Assembly: GCA_001304035.1 (NCBI GenBank)
Contig: LJUD01000125.1
Location: forward strand, 1 to 7,944
Length of the DNA: 7,944 nucleotides
Source of the DNA: a bacterium SM23_31
Lineage (GTDB): Bacteria > SM23-31
Reading direction: 5' to 3'
This document shows, in pieces, positions 6,414-7,944 of this stretch. A model generated the notes under the pieces. It made no database searches. It was not told the origin of the DNA and worked only from the letters and a program-made list of their open reading frames with translations. Each line of letters opens with the position of its first letter. Positions within the stretch are counted from its first letter, which is position 1. The position numbers were made by a program, and so were the translations under genes.

Positions 6414-6496
6414 CTGATTTCTCCCCTTCCGTTAGCAGTAATCCGGCTAAACATCCGGAGCAAATCAGAATCATCCGGCGATGAGTCTGTATCCAT
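6410..6496 (-). CDS. 28-codon ORF overlapping the CorC-type start
   Basis: The ORF begins MDTDSSPDDSDLLRMF, runs 28 codons and ends in TGA within TTGA, so its stop overlaps the TTG start of the CorC-type gene. The Shine-Dalgarno site for that gene lies inside this ORF. Either it is a real leader peptide coupled by termination and reinitiation, or it is the true N-terminus of the CorC-type protein. In the second case one G is missing from the run of four at 6423-6426; a fifth G would fuse the frames. Its own ribosome-binding site is weak (AAGAT 5 nt before the ATG). Confidence 0.35.
   Translation of the reverse strand: MDTDSSPDDSDLLRMFSRITANGRGEIS
6421..6428 (-). promoter_or_regulatory. Shine-Dalgarno site of the CorC-type gene
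   Basis: AAGGGGAG on the minus strand lies 7 nt before the TTG at 6413. Because an in-frame TAA stands just upstream, this site fixes an unusual TTG start for an otherwise ordinary membrane protein. Confidence 0.75.
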
Positions 6497-6607
6497 ATTA
6501 TCTTAAAATATTTTTAATTTCTCAAGTTAAAACAGATTCTTGAAGCAGACAACATAACTTTCTAATTTGCCTGACAAGAATAATAAATGTAATTATACTT
6601 ATTTTTT

Positions 6608-6616
6608 ACCTCCTTA
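6608..6616 (-). promoter_or_regulatory. Orphan Shine-Dalgarno sequence
   Basis: TAAGGAGGT on the minus strand is fully complementary to the 16S rRNA tail. No ATG, GTG or TTG follows within the usual distance. It lies at the predicted transcription start of the CorC-type promoter. It could be a standby ribosome site or a chance match; read on the plus strand it is an anti-Shine-Dalgarno sequence. Confidence 0.35.
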
Positions 6617-6619
6617 CGT

Positions 6620-6648
6620 AAAATATAAATAAAAAGAGTGCCTGTCAA
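6620..6648 (-). promoter_or_regulatory. Promoter of the CorC-type gene
   Basis: On the minus strand a perfect TTGACA (6648-6643) is followed after 17 bp by TATTTT (6625-6620). An overlapping TATATT at 15 bp is an alternative -10. Transcription would start near 6613, about 117 nt before the 28-codon ORF and 200 nt before the CorC-type TTG. This is the best sigma-70-type promoter in the window. The -35 lies within one of the TGCCTGWCAAG repeats. Confidence 0.5.
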
Positions 6649-6745
6649 GCAAATTTTTGCATTTTAAATACCGTTGTTGCTTTTTTGGATTGATATTTAT
6701 ATATTTAAATCAGTTCTTTGCATGTATATTGGATATTATTGTCCG

Positions 6746-6772
6746 TTGAAAAAATAGTTATTTTGCTATAAT
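6746..6772 (+). promoter_or_regulatory. Candidate promoter for the GH57 gene
   Basis: TTGAAA at 6746-6751 and a perfect TATAAT at 6767-6772 are separated by 15 bp, shorter than ideal. The leader would be about 190 nt. A second TATAAT at 6936-6941 lies much closer to the gene but has no -35 partner. Neither can be preferred from sequence alone. Confidence 0.3.
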
Positions 6773-6956
6773 TAATTTAAAATACTATACATCTGTCAAA
6801 AGGTCTTTTAATTTTAATCGTACATTATCGCCAATTTGCAGTGTTTTTGAAGCAATAATTTCAACAGTTGTTATTATTTGCCTGTCTCTTTGGGACGAAA
6901 GCAGGAACGACAGTATCATAATTTAACCGGATACTTATAATTTTGGATATTTACAC

Positions 6957-6963
6957 GAGGGAG
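6957..6963 (+). promoter_or_regulatory. Shine-Dalgarno site of the GH57 gene
   Basis: GAGGGAG ends 3 nt before the ATG at 6967, and its GAGG core is 6 nt away. It supports this ATG, which also places the first catalytic-family motif at the expected distance from the N-terminus. Confidence 0.75.
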
Positions 6964-6966
6964 AAT

Positions 6967-7944
6967 ATGAATAATTCATTTGGAAAATTTGTGCTTGTTC
7001 TGCATGCACACATACCGTATGTTGTGTCACACGGCAACTGGCCTCACGGTACCGACTGGCTTGCCGAAGCGGCTGCAGAAAGTTATTTGCCCCTTTTACG
7101 GATACTGCTTGAGCTTGAAGATGAAGGGATCGCACCGAAAATTACACTCGGCATTACACCGATCCTTGCCGAACAGCTTGCCGATACTGTTTTTCATGAT
7201 GAATTGTCAAGGTATCTCAGCATGAAAATTGAAGCGGCGGAACAGGACCTCCGCTTTTTTCGAGATGCAGGAGAGTCTCACCTTGCCCGTTTATCGGAAA
7301 ATTGGATTGCCTTTTACACGCAGATCCGTGAAGATTTCGAAAACCGGTATAACAGGAATCTGCTCAACGGGTTCAGGGAATATCTCGATAAGGGTTTTCT
7401 CGATATAATTACCTGCGGAGCCACGCATGGATATTTTCCGCTTATAGGTGAGGATGCCTATATAAATCTTCAGGTAAAAACCGCCGTGGAGACGCATAAA
7501 AACCATTTCGGCAGGGCGCCCAAAGGTATCTGGATGCCGGAATGTGCATACCGTCCGGGATATGCCTGGAAGCGGCCCATAAGCAATGAATTTTCCCAAA
7601 AACCGGTTAAACGGCACGGTATTGAAGAATTTTTAATTGAAAACGGGCTCGAATATACTTTTATCGATTCACATTTACTCAAGGGGGGACAGGCGATCGG
7701 CGCCTATGCCGACCGGTTCGAGGGTTTGCAGCTGCTGCTCCAGCAAATCGAAAAAGTACGAACCGTACGTGAAATAAAAGATTTATCGCCGTATACATTA
7801 TATGGTATGCCGTCTTCGCGTCATCCAGACCGGGCTTTAACTCTGTTTACGCGCGACCCTCAAACGGGTCTGCAGGTATGGTCGGGCGAACACGGCTATC
7901 CGGGTGACGGCTGGTATTTGGATTTTCATAAAAAACGGTTTCCG
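6967..7944 (+). CDS. GH57 1,4-alpha-glucan branching enzyme, N-terminal part
   Basis: The first 326 codons of a glycoside hydrolase family 57 enzyme; the frame is open to the window edge, so the 3' part is missing. Family members of this type move alpha-1,4-glucan segments to alpha-1,6 positions during glycogen synthesis in the cytoplasm. The conserved GH57 regions appear in order: HAHIPY at 13-18, GATHGYFP at 151-158, WMPECAYRP at 189-197 with E192 as the predicted nucleophile, and YTFIDSHL at 230-237. VWSGEHGYPGDGWYLDFH near the window end is typical of the branching-enzyme subgroup. The catalytic Asp region and the C-terminal DUF1957-type helical domain lie beyond the window; whole proteins usually exceed 500 residues. 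The start is supported by GAGGGAG just upstream. No signal peptide is seen. The gene is divergent from the CorC-type gene and no glycogen-pathway partner is visible. An amylase or 4-alpha-glucanotransferase of the same family is less likely. Confidence 0.93.
   Translation, partial: MNNSFGKFVLVLHAHIPYVVSHGNWPHGTDWLAEAAAESYLPLLRILLELEDEGIAPKITLGITPILAEQLADTVFHDELSRYLSMKIEAAEQDLRFFRDAGESHLARLSENWIAFYTQIREDFENRYNRNLLNGFREYLDKGFLDIITCGATHGYFPLIGEDAYINLQVKTAVETHKNHFGRAPKGIWMPECAYRPGYAWKRPISNEFSQKPVKRHGIEEFLIENGLEYTFIDSHLLKGGQAIGAYADRFEGLQLLLQQIEKVRTVREIKDLSPYTLYGMPSSRHPDRALTLFTRDPQTGLQVWSGEHGYPGDGWYLDFHKKRFP

Larger units (their letters stand above)
6497..6966. other. 470-bp AT-rich divergent intergenic region
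   Basis: No protein-coding gene or RNA gene is recognisable on either strand. The region separates the divergent CorC-type and GH57 genes and holds promoter candidates for both, an orphan Shine-Dalgarno sequence (6608-6616) and two near-identical TGCCTGWCAAG sites (6568-6578 and 6639-6649). The length and AT content leave room for regulator sites, but I see no riboswitch-like conserved structure. Confidence 0.6.

Noticed and set aside
6292..6474. 60-codon minus-strand ORF starting MILICSGCLAG, which looks superficially like a lipoprotein signal.
   Set aside because: It overlaps the start of the clear CorC-type gene in another frame, and its downstream part is the shadow of a conserved membrane segment. 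No ribosome-binding site is visible.
6882..6913. Small stem CTGTC/GACAG ahead of the GH57 gene as a riboswitch.
   Set aside because: It has only 5 paired bases with a 22-nt loop and no recognisable conserved aptamer core.
6980..7682. ORFs on both strands within the GH57 region (for example 6980-7225 plus, 7291-7617 minus).
   Set aside because: They are other-frame shadows of the continuous GH57 reading frame from 6967, which carries all expected family motifs.

Overview
The window is 7.9 kb of chromosome-like bacterial DNA, with moderate GC in the genes and very AT-rich intergenic gaps. It holds three complete genes on the minus strand and one incomplete gene on the plus strand. From left to right these are a secreted lipoprotein with beta-propeller-type repeats (299-1510), a 989-residue STAND/NACHT ATPase with a helical-repeat middle and a C-terminal winged helix-turn-helix (1725-4694), a CNNM/CBS/CorC-type membrane protein (5127-6413), and the first 326 codons of a glycoside hydrolase family 57 alpha-glucan branching enzyme (6967 to the window end). 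No rRNA, tRNA, CRISPR array, transposase or phage gene is visible.

The organism cannot be named from the sequence. A 6-bladed propeller lipoprotein of the GxGxGPGEF type, a CorC/GldE-like protein and a GH57 branching enzyme together fit the FCB side of the bacterial tree (Bacteroidota, Calditrichota, Marinimicrobia and relatives). Three of the four main genes have good Shine-Dalgarno sites, which is less typical of classical Bacteroidota. This placement is an inference with low confidence.

Gap by gap: 1-298 is repeat-rich and holds a 29-nt hairpin, a degenerate second copy of it, a CCCGCTnAGCGGG palindrome and a CCGCAAAGACGCAAAG element. The gap 1511-1724 holds the likely lipoprotein promoter and a second CCGCARAGACGCAAAG element directly behind the STAND stop codon. 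The gap 4695-5126 is crowded with inverted repeats: two more CCCGC/GCGGG stem-loops, an AT-rich palindrome, a third CCGCAAAG element and a perfect 22-bp palindrome. The gap 6414-6966 lies between the divergent CorC-type and GH57 genes. It carries a good promoter towards the CorC-type gene and a 28-codon ORF that overlaps the CorC-type TTG start.

The genes do not form an obvious pathway, and the gaps and repeats suggest separate transcription units. The most interesting object is the STAND gene. Its C-terminal OmpR/PhoB-like DNA-binding fold suggests a signal-gated transcription regulator. It sits between same-orientation copies of an intergenic repeat, and a perfect palindrome 143 bp upstream of its start is a candidate autoregulatory operator.
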